Assembly (NCBI RefSeq): GCF_001654845.1
Contig: NZ_LXES01000048.1
Location: 62,001 to 126,000, forward strand
DNA: 64,000 bases
Reading direction: 5' to 3'
Source of the DNA: Enterobacter soli ATCC BAA-2102
GTDB taxonomy: Bacteria > Pseudomonadota > Gammaproteobacteria > Enterobacterales > Enterobacteriaceae
The notes under the pieces were generated by a model. The model worked only from the letters and a program-made list of their open reading frames with translations. It was not told the DNA's origin and ran no database searches. Shown in pieces: positions 26,162 through 35,516 of the stretch (positions are counted from its first letter, which is position 1; each line of letters begins with the position of its first letter). The position numbers were made by a program, and so were the translations under genes.

Positions 26162-26796
26162 CGTGCGGCACTCCCCAGACTGTTAACCACCTGTTCCGTA
26201 ATCATCTGCTCATCGCCAACGGTAAAGCCCAGCAACTCACGCACCGGATATTTAGCAAAAGCACCCGGCCCAACCTGATCACGCTGGCCGTACTGGTGTA
26301 CACGTGCAATGCGTGCCGCCACGCCGTCATAACCCACGGAAGCGCCTCCTGCATCAGCGCGCATTTTGAGAAAGCGATAGCCACGCAGACGCTGAAACAT
26401 TGGCACCTTCTTAGTGGTATTGCGGCGCACTGAGCGAGTATTGATCTCGATGTAGCGTTCGATATCGCTGCGGTAAAACGTGCGAATATCATTTCTCTCT
26501 TCGTCAAAGCCGGTAATGGTGCGCCCGTATTTTCCCCGGCCACCGTGCCAGTTTTTAAGGCGACGGATCTCACCCTGCCAGACAAAAACAATACCCTGCT
26601 GAGAGCGCAGCACCCGACGACGGCGGGCAGGATATGGCGAGCCTTCAGGGCTTTGCTGCGCTTTGATGCGCTGTTGCTGGCTCTTTCGTAGTGCCTGACC
26701 AACGGCGCGGGCGGTGCGAACACGCCCGGCCTGCGAGGTGCCCGCCAGTATGTCGCTGAAGACCTGATCCAGTTCACGGAAGAGATCGTGACTCAT
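26158..26796 (-). CDS. S: Tail completion protein gpS
   Basis: The 212-residue protein is a phage virion-morphogenesis (gpS) family member needed to finish tails for joining to heads. The N-terminus has a helical LFRELDQVFSDIL segment, and the body is rich in Arg. It is longer than P2 gpS (about 150) by a central insertion; similar long forms exist in related phages. It overlaps R by 23 nt. Confidence 0.85.
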   Translation of the reverse strand: MSHDLFRELDQVFSDILAGTSQAGRVRTARAVGQALRKSQQQRIKAQQSPEGSPYPARRRRVLRSQQGIVFVWQGEIRRLKNWHGGRGKYGRTITGFDEERNDIRTFYRSDIERYIEINTRSVRRNTTKKVPMFQRLRGYRFLKMRADAGGASVGYDGVAARIARVHQYGQRDQVGPGAFAKYPVRELLGFTVGDEQMITEQVVNSLGSAAR

Positions 26797-27259
26797 GCGC
26801 GTCAGCCCCCCACGTCATATCCTCAAAGATGGCGCTCCAGTCGCCGTCCGCTGACGGAATACGCGGTCTTGGTTCCGGCAAATGCTCAGCGCGGGGAATG
26901 CCGTTTTCATCCAGAGAGACCTTCACGCGTTCGAGCAGCGGCATTTCGAACAGAATGTCGGCGGTATCGTCGTTGTTAATGAGGGTCGTAAATTTAATGT
27001 CCCGGTTCTTCTCCGGGTTCAGCAGCAGATTGGGCTGGTTGTGCCAGATCCATGCCATTAACGGCAGCGTGAAATCATCAATATCACCGGCGAAACTCAT
27101 CACAAACAGCACCAGGGTATAGCGGTACATAAACGACGGCGTTTCGCCGGTCGTTTCGATGTTCCCTTCTTCCACAAAAACGGTGAAGGCTTCGGGATTG
27201 GCCCTGCACCATTTGTTTGCGCTGGTCAGAGTCTCGCGGAGTGAGTCAGCTTTTAGCAT
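26774..27259 (-). CDS. R: Tail completion protein gpR
   Basis: At 161 residues (P2: 155) it shows the gpR pattern: a MLKADSLRETLT start, a central MAWIWHNQPNLLLNPEKN segment, and an acidic C-terminal tail. It acts with gpS at the head-proximal tail end. It lies just downstream of the spanin gene. Confidence 0.92.
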   Translation of the reverse strand: MLKADSLRETLTSANKWCRANPEAFTVFVEEGNIETTGETPSFMYRYTLVLFVMSFAGDIDDFTLPLMAWIWHNQPNLLLNPEKNRDIKFTTLINNDDTADILFEMPLLERVKVSLDENGIPRAEHLPEPRPRIPSADGDWSAIFEDMTWGADAHESRSLP

Positions 27260-27263
27260 GGCG

Positions 27264-27800
27264 TTACCTCTGTGATGGAGTCGCTATTGAATCGTATGCG
27301 GCTTCACAAGCCAGCCCTCTGGCTCTTGCCTCATCAGCCTCTCTTGCCAGCTCTCCCGCTCGCTCGTCAGCGCGGCGGAACAGGTCGGCGAGCAATACGG
27401 CTCCGCTGGGTTCTGCCTCGCCTCTACCGGGAGTACCGGCACCGCAGGCGTGCTCACGTTCTGCCAGTTGCCCGGCGAGTTTATCGGCCCTGTCGTGCAG
27501 CCCACGAGAAGCAGCACGGGCACGATCGGCATCAGCCTTGACGCCAGCAAGCTGCTGGCTGGCTTGCTTTCTGATTTCATCTACTTCACCCTGTCGGCGT
27601 TGTTCTTCTTCCCTGGCTTCTGCCTGCCGCTTAGCCAGTGCCGTGGCATCGTCAGCATCACGCTGCTTCCATTTCAGCGCCCACTCTGCGCTGGCATCAC
27701 TGTACCCGGCTGTATAACGCTGATGGCTGAACCACCAGACAGCCAGACCACAGAGCCCCGCGATCAGCACAGATTTCCAGCGGGACAGTAGCCAGCTCAT
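27264..27800 (-). CDS. Inner-membrane spanin subunit (Rz/LysB-like, DUF2514 type)
   Basis: The 178-residue protein has one N-terminal membrane anchor (residues 8-24, VLIAGLCGLAVWW) followed by a long charged periplasmic coiled coil. This is the arrangement of an i-spanin, which fuses inner and outer membranes in the last step of lysis. A lipoprotein gene is nested inside it in another frame (27284-27580), as for Rz/Rz1 pairs. It overlaps the lysozyme stop by 4 nt. Confidence 0.85.
   Translation of the reverse strand: MSWLLSRWKSVLIAGLCGLAVWWFSHQRYTAGYSDASAEWALKWKQRDADDATALAKRQAEAREEEQRRQGEVDEIRKQASQQLAGVKADADRARAASRGLHDRADKLAGQLAEREHACGAGTPGRGEAEPSGAVLLADLFRRADERAGELAREADEARARGLACEAAYDSIATPSQR
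27284..27580 (-). CDS. Nested outer-membrane spanin lipoprotein (Rz1/LysC-like)
   Basis: This 98-residue frame lies wholly inside the i-spanin gene. It has a lipobox LLLVGC with Cys28 and a proline-rich mature part, the hallmark of Rz1-type o-spanins. AGGGTGA 7 nt before the ATG at 27580 favours that start over an internal ATG at 27532. It should lie in the outer membrane inner leaflet and dock with the i-spanin. Confidence 0.78.
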   Translation of the reverse strand: MKSESKPASSLLASRLMPIVPVLLLVGCTTGPINSPGNWQNVSTPAVPVLPVEARQNPAEPYCSPTCSAALTSERESWQERLMRQEPEGWLVKPHTIQ

Positions 27801-28231
27801 GACAGAAACAGTGACCGCTCAGCGGCACGGCGCTTAACCAGACCGTTGAGAACCTTACCGCCCGCTTTGTTCCACTTCGGAAACTCATCCGCTGCGCCCG
27901 TATAATCCCCGGCATTCAGTTTTTTCAGCAGCGTGGATCCCGCCAGAGCGTTAACGCCCAGGTTGTAGGCAAAATCAACGAGAGCATCAAACTGGTTTTG
28001 ATTAACAGCGACCTTCACCAGACCTGTAACGCCTTTTTCATACTGCACCACACCGCTGCTCAGCAGGTTGTCGGCGGTTGCCTGAGTGATGGTCATACCC
28101 TTACCGACCGGCACGCCGTTGACGGGTTGCGTCCAGCCATAGCCAATAGTCCAGACACCTGCTGCATCCTGATAGGCGGTAAGCTCACAGCCCTCAAAGC
28201 GTTTCAGCAGGGCCAGTCCGTTTTTACTCAT
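27797..28231 (-). CDS. Phage endolysin, T4-type lysozyme (GH24)
   Basis: The 144-residue muramidase has the GH24 catalytic region LKRFEGCELTAYQDAAGVWTIGYGWT, giving the E-x8-D-x5-T triad pattern. It lacks a signal-arrest sequence, so holin is needed for release. The ATG at 28231 starts at MSKNG; a GTG six bases upstream (28237) has a better spaced GGAGG and is possible. It is second in the holin-lysozyme-spanin cassette. Confidence 0.9.
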   Translation of the reverse strand: MSKNGLALLKRFEGCELTAYQDAAGVWTIGYGWTQPVNGVPVGKGMTITQATADNLLSSGVVQYEKGVTGLVKVAVNQNQFDALVDFAYNLGVNALAGSTLLKKLNAGDYTGAADEFPKWNKAGGKVLNGLVKRRAAERSLFLS

Positions 28232-28556
28232 TTCCACTTTTTGCCCCTCCGATACGGGTTTCAATAAAGCCGGTCACTTTGTTGCGTACCTTGTCAGCAC
28301 CCATGAATCCTATTGACGCCCCAACGAAGGTAACGGCATTGGATGGCAGGCCCAGATACTCAAGCGATCCGGCAACTGCCAGCGTGACAATCCCGCAGAC
28401 CAGTGAACCGGTGGCGGTTTTCAGCATTGACTGGCCGTCATACAGACTCATCAGCGCCGATATGCTCAACGCTGCACCTGCCGCGTAGAGCGTCGGCAGA
28501 TATGTAGCAATCCATTTCATTGTTTGTTCCAGCATCCCCGTAGCTACGTCGCTCAT
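28224..28556 (-). CDS. Phage holin (lambda-family, gpY position)
   Basis: The 110-residue membrane protein has three hydrophobic stretches (about residues 20-38, 46-62, 70-88) and a charged C-terminus, as in class I holins of the Phage_holin_3 type. It times lysis by forming inner-membrane holes. It occupies the position of P2 gene Y, between X and the lysozyme gene. Confidence 0.88.
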   Translation of the reverse strand: MSDVATGMLEQTMKWIATYLPTLYAAGAALSISALMSLYDGQSMLKTATGSLVCGIVTLAVAGSLEYLGLPSNAVTFVGASIGFMGADKVRNKVTGFIETRIGGAKSGNE

Positions 28557-28565
28557 GGCAACCTC

Positions 28566-28766
28566 TCAACCCCAAAGCTGCACCATCTCCCGCTGCGCTT
28601 TGCTCGCGATTTCCGGCAGTTCTATCTCCTGACCGGCTTCAAGAAAAACCTGCTGGCTCAGCCCGGGATTGGCGGATAACACTTTTTCGGTCACACCCTG
28701 CGTGGTGCCGTAGTGACGCCAGCAAAGCAAATCCACCGTATCCCCCTGCAATGCCTTCACTTTCAT
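28566..28766 (-). CDS. X: Tail protein gpX
   Basis: The 66-residue LysM-like protein (P2: 67) is involved in tail assembly. It contains VKALQGDTVDLLCWRHYG, a gpX family hallmark. The ATG at 28766 overlaps the L stop (ATGA), so translation is coupled; a TTG six bases upstream is less likely. Confidence 0.93.
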   Translation of the reverse strand: MKVKALQGDTVDLLCWRHYGTTQGVTEKVLSANPGLSQQVFLEAGQEIELPEIASKAQREMVQLWG

Positions 28767-29290
28767 CAGCAAAGCTCCGCATAGAGGCGCGGCGTGTCGC
28801 GAATGTCGGCAATACTCCAGCGGGCATCCCGCCAGAGATCATCCCGTTGCAGGTCAAGCGCTGCAGCGTCTTTGTCGCCTTTCGCCGTGGTATCGACATC
28901 GCGATAGCCTTCAAGTACCAGCGCCCTGGCAATCGAGTAAACTGCGCGGCGGAAACGGTACACCTTCACGTTTTCACCGTTGATCATCAGCTTTTCCGAC
29001 TCACCTGATGGCAGGACTGAAGGCACATCTTCCAGCGTGTGAAAGCCTGCTTTGACCTGACCGGTACGCCAGTCCAGCAACTGCGCAGTGACATGGGCTA
29101 CCGCCTCCGTAGTGACGTGCATCAGTCTGGACGTTGTGATACCACCTGTGATGCGCGCGGCCAGACGGAGATCGGCCAGTTTAATCACCGGCCAGAAATC
29201 CCCGGCGCTGACAGTGGCATCACCATCATCAACATCGGTGGTGTCACTGTCGGCAGACAACACGCGCTTATTTGCCACAAGGCTGCTCAT
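28766..29290 (-). CDS. L: Head completion protein gpL
   Basis: The 174-residue protein (P2: 169) is a head-tail connector component. The LDWRTGQVKAGFHTLEDVP and WRDARWSIADIRDTPR segments are typical. The start at 29290 (MSSLVANKRV) is the family start. Confidence 0.92.
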   Translation of the reverse strand: MSSLVANKRVLSADSDTTDVDDGDATVSAGDFWPVIKLADLRLAARITGGITTSRLMHVTTEAVAHVTAQLLDWRTGQVKAGFHTLEDVPSVLPSGESEKLMINGENVKVYRFRRAVYSIARALVLEGYRDVDTTAKGDKDAAALDLQRDDLWRDARWSIADIRDTPRLYAELC

Positions 29291-29388
29291 GCACTTATCT
29301 CCCATAAATCAGGCGGTGGGCGGATGGTTAAAAGACCGTCAACGGGCAGATATCCATCCGCGCCGCCTGTCGGACGGGGCCGAAGTCG

Positions 29389-30246
29389 TTAATTCTTTTT
29401 CTGGCTGGCAGGCTTACGCTTTGTCGCTTTACCCGTTGCCGCCCTGGTCGCGGTTTTACGCGACGTTGTTTTGGGCGCAGCACTGACAGTGGCGCTCTTT
29501 TCAGGAGCAGGATCAGCAATACCGTCAGTTTTATCGGTGCTGGCCGCATCGCCTTCACCCGTACCGCCATCCGCAGACAGCTTCTTAACTTCACGGGCAA
29601 GCGTGGCGATCTCTTTTTTCACCCCGGCATTAGGGTTACGCGTCAGCGCTTCACGGAAGAGTGCCAGCGCTTCCGCTTTGGCTGTGATATCGGTGGCACC
29701 ACGACGGGCAAGCGCACGGGCTTTGCATAATTTGGCGCGCACCACATCCGGCATATCACTGTCGGCGACAATCTCCGCCACTTCGTCAAGCACTGCGACA
29801 CCAGCTGATAAATCAGCGTCGGCATCAGCGGCTGCGAGCGTCAACAGTGGTTTGCTCATTTCTTCGGTCAGGAAGGTTGCTGCCGTGCGGTTGAAGTTAT
29901 CCGGCAGCGTCAGCCCGTGGCGCACCACATAACGCCCCAGCCTCATCGCAAGCGCATAATCACGGCAGTCAATCGCCCAGACCATCAGCCGGGTAATGAC
30001 TTCATCCTGCCGCCCACTGTCGCCGTCGAGCGTACCTTCAATCCATCCCTCGTATTCAGGCAGCATGGATTTTTTCATTTCGGCTTTGGTTTCTTCGGAC
30101 TGCACGCCACTCAGGCGGGACAAGTCCATACGCAGGCGATGCAGAATTTGCTCATGCGCGGTACGCTGGATATCGGATTCTTCATCCGCCTGGCCCCGGC
30201 GTTCTGCCATGACCTTCTGAAAATGTCGTTGTGCCGGTGTTAGCAT
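29389..30246 (-). CDS. M: Terminase small/endonuclease subunit gpM
   Basis: The 285-residue protein (P2: 247) cuts cos DNA with gpP. TPAQRHFQKVMAERRGQ at the N-terminus and MVWAIDCRDYALAMRLGRYV are diagnostic. It has a longer lysine/alanine-rich C-terminal tail, ending in KRKPASQKKN, which may bind DNA. The start at 30246 is the ATG two codons into the longest frame. Confidence 0.92.
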   Translation of the reverse strand: MLTPAQRHFQKVMAERRGQADEESDIQRTAHEQILHRLRMDLSRLSGVQSEETKAEMKKSMLPEYEGWIEGTLDGDSGRQDEVITRLMVWAIDCRDYALAMRLGRYVVRHGLTLPDNFNRTAATFLTEEMSKPLLTLAAADADADLSAGVAVLDEVAEIVADSDMPDVVRAKLCKARALARRGATDITAKAEALALFREALTRNPNAGVKKEIATLAREVKKLSADGGTGEGDAASTDKTDGIADPAPEKSATVSAAPKTTSRKTATRAATGKATKRKPASQKKN

Positions 30247-30291
30247 CGTCACTTCTCCCCGTCATGGCGGGGCAATGCCCCGCCGCTTCTG

Positions 30292-31341
30292 TCACTCGCC
30301 TACCTGTTCGGCCTGGGCGAACTGAATGCCGTCAATGAACGCAACATTGCCGTAGTCTTCAATGACGAAGTCATCGTTCGAAGACTGATACGTTGCGATA
30401 CGGTTGTATTGCGGCTCTTCCTTGATCGTCCGGCGCAGACCGCCACGCTGGTAGTAAACCGACAGGTTTTTGAACGGAGTGATCAGCACGCCATTCACCG
30501 GGAAGTAAGGCGCGATGAAGGTCGGCATGTTGCCTACACGTTCCTGTGCAACAATCAGCTGACCGGCCAGCATTTCGGTATTCGGGTTGGTCTGGCTTAA
30601 GGCGTTGATGGCCGAGAAATTGCTGCTCGTCAGCAGGTCGCCCGCCAGAATCACCACGTTATCCGGGTTACGCTTGTGCCATTCATCCATCAGGCTGTTT
30701 TTGGCGTCATACACCGCAGCGCCAATGTTGCCGTAAGTGCCCTTAGCAACAATCTTGTTATCCTCATCGCGCGAGGTGATCGTCACATTGGAAATGACGC
30801 GGTGCGGCGCTTCCTGACGGATTTTTTCGAGCCAGCCAATGCCACAGTCCTGCAACAGCGGGTTGGCGGCACGGTCAGACGGGTCGCTGTACTTCACGCC
30901 GTTAAAACCAATCATGATGCGGTCAAGCGACATCTGGCGGGCCATTGCCTTGCTGATCAGCGGCTGGAACTCCGGCATGTGCGCCCACGCATCAAGCTGT
31001 TCATAGCTGATGCCGTAGTCATAGTTGACCTTGCGGCACATGTAGTCGAACGGCTCCATTGAATGATTAGAGCCTGGGTTACGACGGCTGGTGACGCCGT
31101 TGTTTACGCCAGCCATCGGGCCTTTGCTGCCGATCAGGACTTTCTGGCCGATCTGCTGGTTGACGCCAAACACGTTAATTTTGCTCAGGAAAGAATCATC
31201 CTGCTGTGCAGCCTGCTCAAGACGCTGCTGACGCGTCGGATCAACAGCGAATTTTGCAGCAATCGCGGCGGTGGAAACGCCGTTGAGCTGTGCCTGCCGG
31301 GCGACGTACTGATCAAACAGCTGGCGGGTAGTGTTTTCCAT
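30292..31341 (-). CDS. N: Major capsid protein gpN
   Basis: At 349 residues (P2: 357) it is the HK97-fold shell protein. It includes the FDQYVARQAQLNGVSTAA N-terminal delta region, which is normally cleaved by gpO, and GVKYSDPSDRAANPLLQD. It lies directly after the scaffold gene, as expected. Confidence 0.95.
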   Translation of the reverse strand: MENTTRQLFDQYVARQAQLNGVSTAAIAAKFAVDPTRQQRLEQAAQQDDSFLSKINVFGVNQQIGQKVLIGSKGPMAGVNNGVTSRRNPGSNHSMEPFDYMCRKVNYDYGISYEQLDAWAHMPEFQPLISKAMARQMSLDRIMIGFNGVKYSDPSDRAANPLLQDCGIGWLEKIRQEAPHRVISNVTITSRDEDNKIVAKGTYGNIGAAVYDAKNSLMDEWHKRNPDNVVILAGDLLTSSNFSAINALSQTNPNTEMLAGQLIVAQERVGNMPTFIAPYFPVNGVLITPFKNLSVYYQRGGLRRTIKEEPQYNRIATYQSSNDDFVIEDYGNVAFIDGIQFAQAEQVGE

Positions 31342-31364
31342 ATTCTTTGCTCTCGTTGTGGATA

Positions 31365-32201
31365 TCAGTATTCAGCAAGCTGCGCGTTTGTGCCGCCGCT
31401 CGCGGGTTCCCGCTGGCTGAAGTTGGCGTCAGTGGTTCCCAGCTTGCTGGTCAGCGTGGCAAGTTCAGAGGTCAGCTTCTGGATGGCCTGGCTGTCCTGT
31501 TCGCGGGCGCGGCTCAGGTCGTTAAAACTGTCCAGCAGATCGGCATGGGACTGAGCGACATTCTCCACAGCGTCACGCACCTGACTGAACTGTTCGCCGT
31601 CCGATTTACGGCCTTTACCGATAATCCCCATGACACGCCCGAACCACTGTTTACCTTCATCGCTGCGCTGCTCAGCCAGTTCGATAATTTCTGCCTCAAT
31701 GGCATCGGTAAACAACGGGGCTTCACCCTGCTGATTGTTGAAGGACATAACCTGCTGACGCTGCTGCGCGGCAAACTTCAGGCGCTCGGTGCCGAGGCTC
31801 GCCGGGGTATCGGTCATCGCCAGCCCCATCACATACGCCTTACCGTTAAGCGCAAACTGCGGGTGCAGCTCAATGCTGGAGTAAATTTTCTTACCTTCTT
31901 CCGTCAGCTTCTTCATGCGCTCAGAAGGTTCAATCTCGGCGTAAAGCGCAGTGCGTCCGGCGAGCGGGCCTTCGCTGATATCTTCAGCACTCAGTGCCGT
32001 CACATCCCCCATCGCGCCGAAATCACTGCCGGGGAACGGCGAAAGATAGTGCTCCACGTTGACGCGTGCGCCGTACACGTCCTGGCTGTAGTTTGCTGCT
32101 GCATCACGAAGGTGCTCAGGGCGAATTTCACGCCCGTCAACGGTGGCACCGGAGACAGCAACGCGGAATTTCTTACGGGCTGGTTTAGCTGCGCTAGCCA
32201 T
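31365..32201 (-). CDS. O: Capsid scaffold/maturation protease gpO
   Basis: The 278-residue protein (P2: 284) combines an N-terminal serine protease with a C-terminal coiled-coil scaffold (about residues 195-270). SIELHPQFALNGKAYVMGLAMTD-type sequence around the active-site region is visible. The start at 32201 (MASAAKPARKKF) is favoured over 32237. It is divergent from P. Confidence 0.93.
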   Translation of the reverse strand: MASAAKPARKKFRVAVSGATVDGREIRPEHLRDAAANYSQDVYGARVNVEHYLSPFPGSDFGAMGDVTALSAEDISEGPLAGRTALYAEIEPSERMKKLTEEGKKIYSSIELHPQFALNGKAYVMGLAMTDTPASLGTERLKFAAQQRQQVMSFNNQQGEAPLFTDAIEAEIIELAEQRSDEGKQWFGRVMGIIGKGRKSDGEQFSQVRDAVENVAQSHADLLDSFNDLSRAREQDSQAIQKLTSELATLTSKLGTTDANFSQREPASGGTNAQLAEY

Positions 32202-32276
32202 GTCGATAATCCTGTTGAGTGGTTTCTGTTCGGCCATGATGGCAGAGCGTAACTTGCTGTCTCAACGAGGTTTTGT

Positions 32277-32294
32277 TGTCGGAGGAAGGCCAGA
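32277..32294. promoter_or_regulatory. Ogr-box-like late promoter element between O and P
   Basis: The element is TGT-N12-AGA inside GTTGTC-N7-GGCCAGACC, the same as between D and FI. Its centre is 85 bp from the O start and 75 bp from the P start. P2 has divergent late promoters PP and PO here, both Ogr-dependent. Confidence 0.6.
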
Positions 32295-32360
32295 CCATAA
32301 AGGGGGCGATAGCGGGATCGCGCGCGGGGTAATCTTCACTCCATAAACGGTGGAGGGCAG

Positions 32361-34091
32361 ATGATACAGGACGCTTTTGTACGTCAGAGGGCAAAACAAC
32401 TTTACTGGCAGGGCTATCCGCCAGCGGAGATCGCGCGTCTGATGGGGATCAATCAGAACACAATTTACGCCTGGAAGAAACGTGATGGATGGGATGAAAC
32501 ACCCCCCGTCCAGCGCGTCAGCCAGTCTATGGATGCCCGCCTCATCCAACTGACGGACAAGAAAGACAAGACAGGGGGAGACTTCAAGGAGATTGATCTG
32601 CTGACCCGGCAACTGAAAAAGCTGTCTGATGGACAACCAGCAGGGGCTGGCACGGGCAAAAAGCCGCGCAAGCGCAAGCTAAAAAACCACTTCACCGAAG
32701 AACAGGTCGTCGCGCTGCGGGAGAAAATACTTGATTCCCTGTCGTGGCACCAACGCGGCTGGTATGAGCAACGTCACCACCGAAACCGCATGATACTGAA
32801 GTCCCGCCAGATTGGCGCAACCTGGTACTTTGCACGTGAGGCGCTGTTAGATGCGCTGCGCGATGATGTGAAATATCCGTACCAGCGCAACCAGATATTT
32901 CTGTCTGCATCCCGCCGTCAGGCGCACCAGTTCAGGGGATTCATTCAGAAGATGGCGGAAGAGGTGGACGTTGAGCTTAAGGGCGGTGACAAAATCGTAC
33001 TGAGTAACGGCGCAGAGCTGCATTTTCTCGGCACGTCCGCTGCAACCGCACAGTCATATACGGGCAATCTGAAGTTTGACGAATTCTTCTGGGTCAGCAA
33101 CTTCACCAACCTGCGAAAGGTTGCAGGTGCGATGGCAACACTGAAGGGACTGACACGTACCTACTTTTCCACGCCGTCAGGTGAAACCCATGAGGCTTAC
33201 CCTTTCTGGACGGGCGATCGCTGGAATGAGAAACGCCCGAAAGCACAGCGCAAAGCGTTTGATGTGGGCTGGAAAACGCTGAACAGTGGCTTGTTATGCC
33301 CGGATAAAACCTGGCGTCAGATTGTCACCCTGAAGGACGTGATAAACCACGGCTGGGAGTACACCGACCTTGAAGAAATTCAGGATGAAAACAGTGAGGA
33401 TGAATTCCGCAACCTGTACATGTGCGAGTTCGTTCGTGATGGTGAGTCCGCCTTCAACCTTAACGCCCTGATTGGCTGCGGCGCAGATGGTTACGACGAA
33501 TGGCCGGACTGGAAGCCTTTCGCGTCCAGGCCGATGGGGAATCGCCCGGTATGGATAGGCTATGACGCCAACGGCAGCAGCGGCAATGGCGACAGCGGCG
33601 GAGTCTCCGTCAACGTGCCGCCAGCTGTACCTGGCGGTAAATTCCGCACCATTGAAACCATACAGGTACAGGGGCTTGAGTTCGAAGAACAGGCGAAGGT
33701 TATCGCTGACCTGACGTTTAAATATAACGTTCAGCATATCGGCATTGACGTGACAGGAGGGAACGGTGAAGCCGTCTATCAACTGGTTAAAAAATTCTTC
33801 CCGATGGCGGTGCCGTACACCTTTAACCTGGCCTCGAAACGCGCCCTTGTACTGAAAATGCTTCAGATTATCCGCGCGGGTCGCTGGGAATATGATCGCA
33901 GCGAACGAGCACTGGTGACGGCGTTTAATGCTGTGAGAAAAGTTAAAACTCCAGGTGGTTTCATCACCTATGACACAGACCGATCTCGCGGTATCAGTCA
34001 CGGCGATCTCGCATGGGCGACAATGCTCGCCATTATTAACGAACCGCTGGGCCAGGAGAGTGGCAGCGGCGGGTTTGCTATGGAGTTCTGA
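32361..34091 (+). CDS. P: Terminase large (ATPase) subunit gpP
   Basis: The 576-residue packaging motor (P2: 590) has an N-terminal helix-turn-helix (LYWQGYPPAEIARLMGINQN, residues about 13-32) for cos recognition. The ATPase carries the Walker A variant LKSRQIGATWY near residue 150 and a Walker B-like LKFDEFFWVS. It overlaps Q by 1 nt (TGATG). Confidence 0.94.
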   Translation: MIQDAFVRQRAKQLYWQGYPPAEIARLMGINQNTIYAWKKRDGWDETPPVQRVSQSMDARLIQLTDKKDKTGGDFKEIDLLTRQLKKLSDGQPAGAGTGKKPRKRKLKNHFTEEQVVALREKILDSLSWHQRGWYEQRHHRNRMILKSRQIGATWYFAREALLDALRDDVKYPYQRNQIFLSASRRQAHQFRGFIQKMAEEVDVELKGGDKIVLSNGAELHFLGTSAATAQSYTGNLKFDEFFWVSNFTNLRKVAGAMATLKGLTRTYFSTPSGETHEAYPFWTGDRWNEKRPKAQRKAFDVGWKTLNSGLLCPDKTWRQIVTLKDVINHGWEYTDLEEIQDENSEDEFRNLYMCEFVRDGESAFNLNALIGCGADGYDEWPDWKPFASRPMGNRPVWIGYDANGSSGNGDSGGVSVNVPPAVPGGKFRTIETIQVQGLEFEEQAKVIADLTFKYNVQHIGIDVTGGNGEAVYQLVKKFFPMAVPYTFNLASKRALVLKMLQIIRAGRWEYDRSERALVTAFNAVRKVKTPGGFITYDTDRSRGISHGDLAWATMLAIINEPLGQESGSGGFAMEF

Positions 34092-35149
34092 TGAAGAAGC
34101 GCACATACAAAAACAATCACCCCGCCAGCAGTGGCAGCACCGGGCAGCCTGATATCTCTGATGCGCTCAAAAGCGATCCGGCGCTCAGCGCCTTCACGTT
34201 TGACGGGCCATATTCCGTAACAGACGGCTATGATCTGCTGGACAGCATGTGCTGCGTCGATAACGGCCGGTACTATGAAACGCCAATAGACTGGAAAGGG
34301 CTAACCCGTGCGTTTGCACAATCCCCGCTGCATCAGTCGGCGCTTTACTTCAAGCGCAATGTGCTGACCGGGTGCTATATCCCTCACCCCTTACTGTCAC
34401 GTCAGGCCTTCTCTGCCTTTGCACTGGACTGGTTTGTCTTTGGTAATGCCTATCTTGAACGACGCTCTAACCTTCTGGGTGCCCCGCTCAAACTCCAGCA
34501 TGTTCCGGCGCTGAACACGCGACGGGGTAGCGACCTTGATACGTACTGGTTTATCCGGCAGTGGAAAGATGAATACGAGTTTAAGCCGGGTCAGGTCTGC
34601 CACATCATGAACCCGGATATTCATCAGGAAATCTACGGTATGCCGGAATACATGGGGGCGCTGCTGTCCGCCAGCCTGTCACATTCCGCTGATAAGTTCC
34701 GCAAACTCTATTACGACAACGGATCCCATGCCGGATGCATTCTCTATGTCGGGTCGGAGAAGGTGGATCAGGAAAGCATAAAGGTGGTGCAAAAGACGCT
34801 GTCACAGGCCAGAGGGAAAGGCTCCTTCAAAAACGTGCTGATCCACGCGCCGGGCGGCGGCAAAGACGGCGTGCAACTGTTGCCGTTCAGCCAAATATCG
34901 GCAAAGGATGAGTTTCTTAACATCAAATCAGCAACGCGCAACGATCTACGCGACGCTCACCGCATCCCGCCGCAACTGATGGGCGCAATGCCGGAAGGCA
35001 ACGGCTCGCTGGGTGATGTTGAGAAGGCCGCGCGCGTCTTCGCCATCAACGAAATGTTGCCCGTGATGGAAGCCATGAAAGGCGTCAATGACTGGCTCGG
35101 TCAGGAAGTGATCCGCTTTAATCCCTACGCTCTGCTCAAAGACGAGTAA
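34091..35149 (+). CDS. Q: Portal protein gpQ
   Basis: At 352 residues (P2: 344) it forms the dodecameric vertex for DNA passage and tail attachment. LDWFVFGNAYLERRSN and SATRNDLRDAHRIPPQLMG are characteristic. It is coupled to P by overlapping stop and start codons. Confidence 0.95.
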   Translation: MKKRTYKNNHPASSGSTGQPDISDALKSDPALSAFTFDGPYSVTDGYDLLDSMCCVDNGRYYETPIDWKGLTRAFAQSPLHQSALYFKRNVLTGCYIPHPLLSRQAFSAFALDWFVFGNAYLERRSNLLGAPLKLQHVPALNTRRGSDLDTYWFIRQWKDEYEFKPGQVCHIMNPDIHQEIYGMPEYMGALLSASLSHSADKFRKLYYDNGSHAGCILYVGSEKVDQESIKVVQKTLSQARGKGSFKNVLIHAPGGGKDGVQLLPFSQISAKDEFLNIKSATRNDLRDAHRIPPQLMGAMPEGNGSLGDVEKAARVFAINEMLPVMEAMKGVNDWLGQEVIRFNPYALLKDE

Positions 35150-35401
35150 CCCGATGCACCCGCCGCACAACCTGCGGCGGTTTCCTTCAGTAATTTTCAA
35201 TCTTCGCCCGACCGGCCACCACCTGAGCACTACCTCGGTACAACCTTTAACGCCCCTCACTCAGAGCGCACGAGCGCCATTCTGGCAGGCGCAAACTGCA
35301 ATCGACCCCGCACGCAGCCAGAAGAGAGAAAGCACGCTGAGAAGGCGGAAAAGGCCGAAGAATGGCATTTAAAGGCAACCCCTCCCTTACCCCTGTCGCG
35401 T

Positions 35402-35420
35402 GGGCTGTTCCCCCGTCACC
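35402..35420. other. cos: Candidate cos (cohesive end) site
   Basis: The minus strand reads GGTGACGGGGGAACAGCCC. It agrees with the 19-nt P2 cohesive end at 13 of 19 positions, in the correct orientation and in the expected place downstream of Q. The 35150-35585 gap otherwise shows no convincing gene. The match is suggestive only. Confidence 0.35.
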
Positions 35421-35516
35421 TGCGCGCGACATTTGCTTCGTTTTTTGTGCATTTCCCGATCCTGAACGAGGCCGTGCCACCACATGGCGGAAAGGGCATA
35501 AACAGCATCAAAAAAA

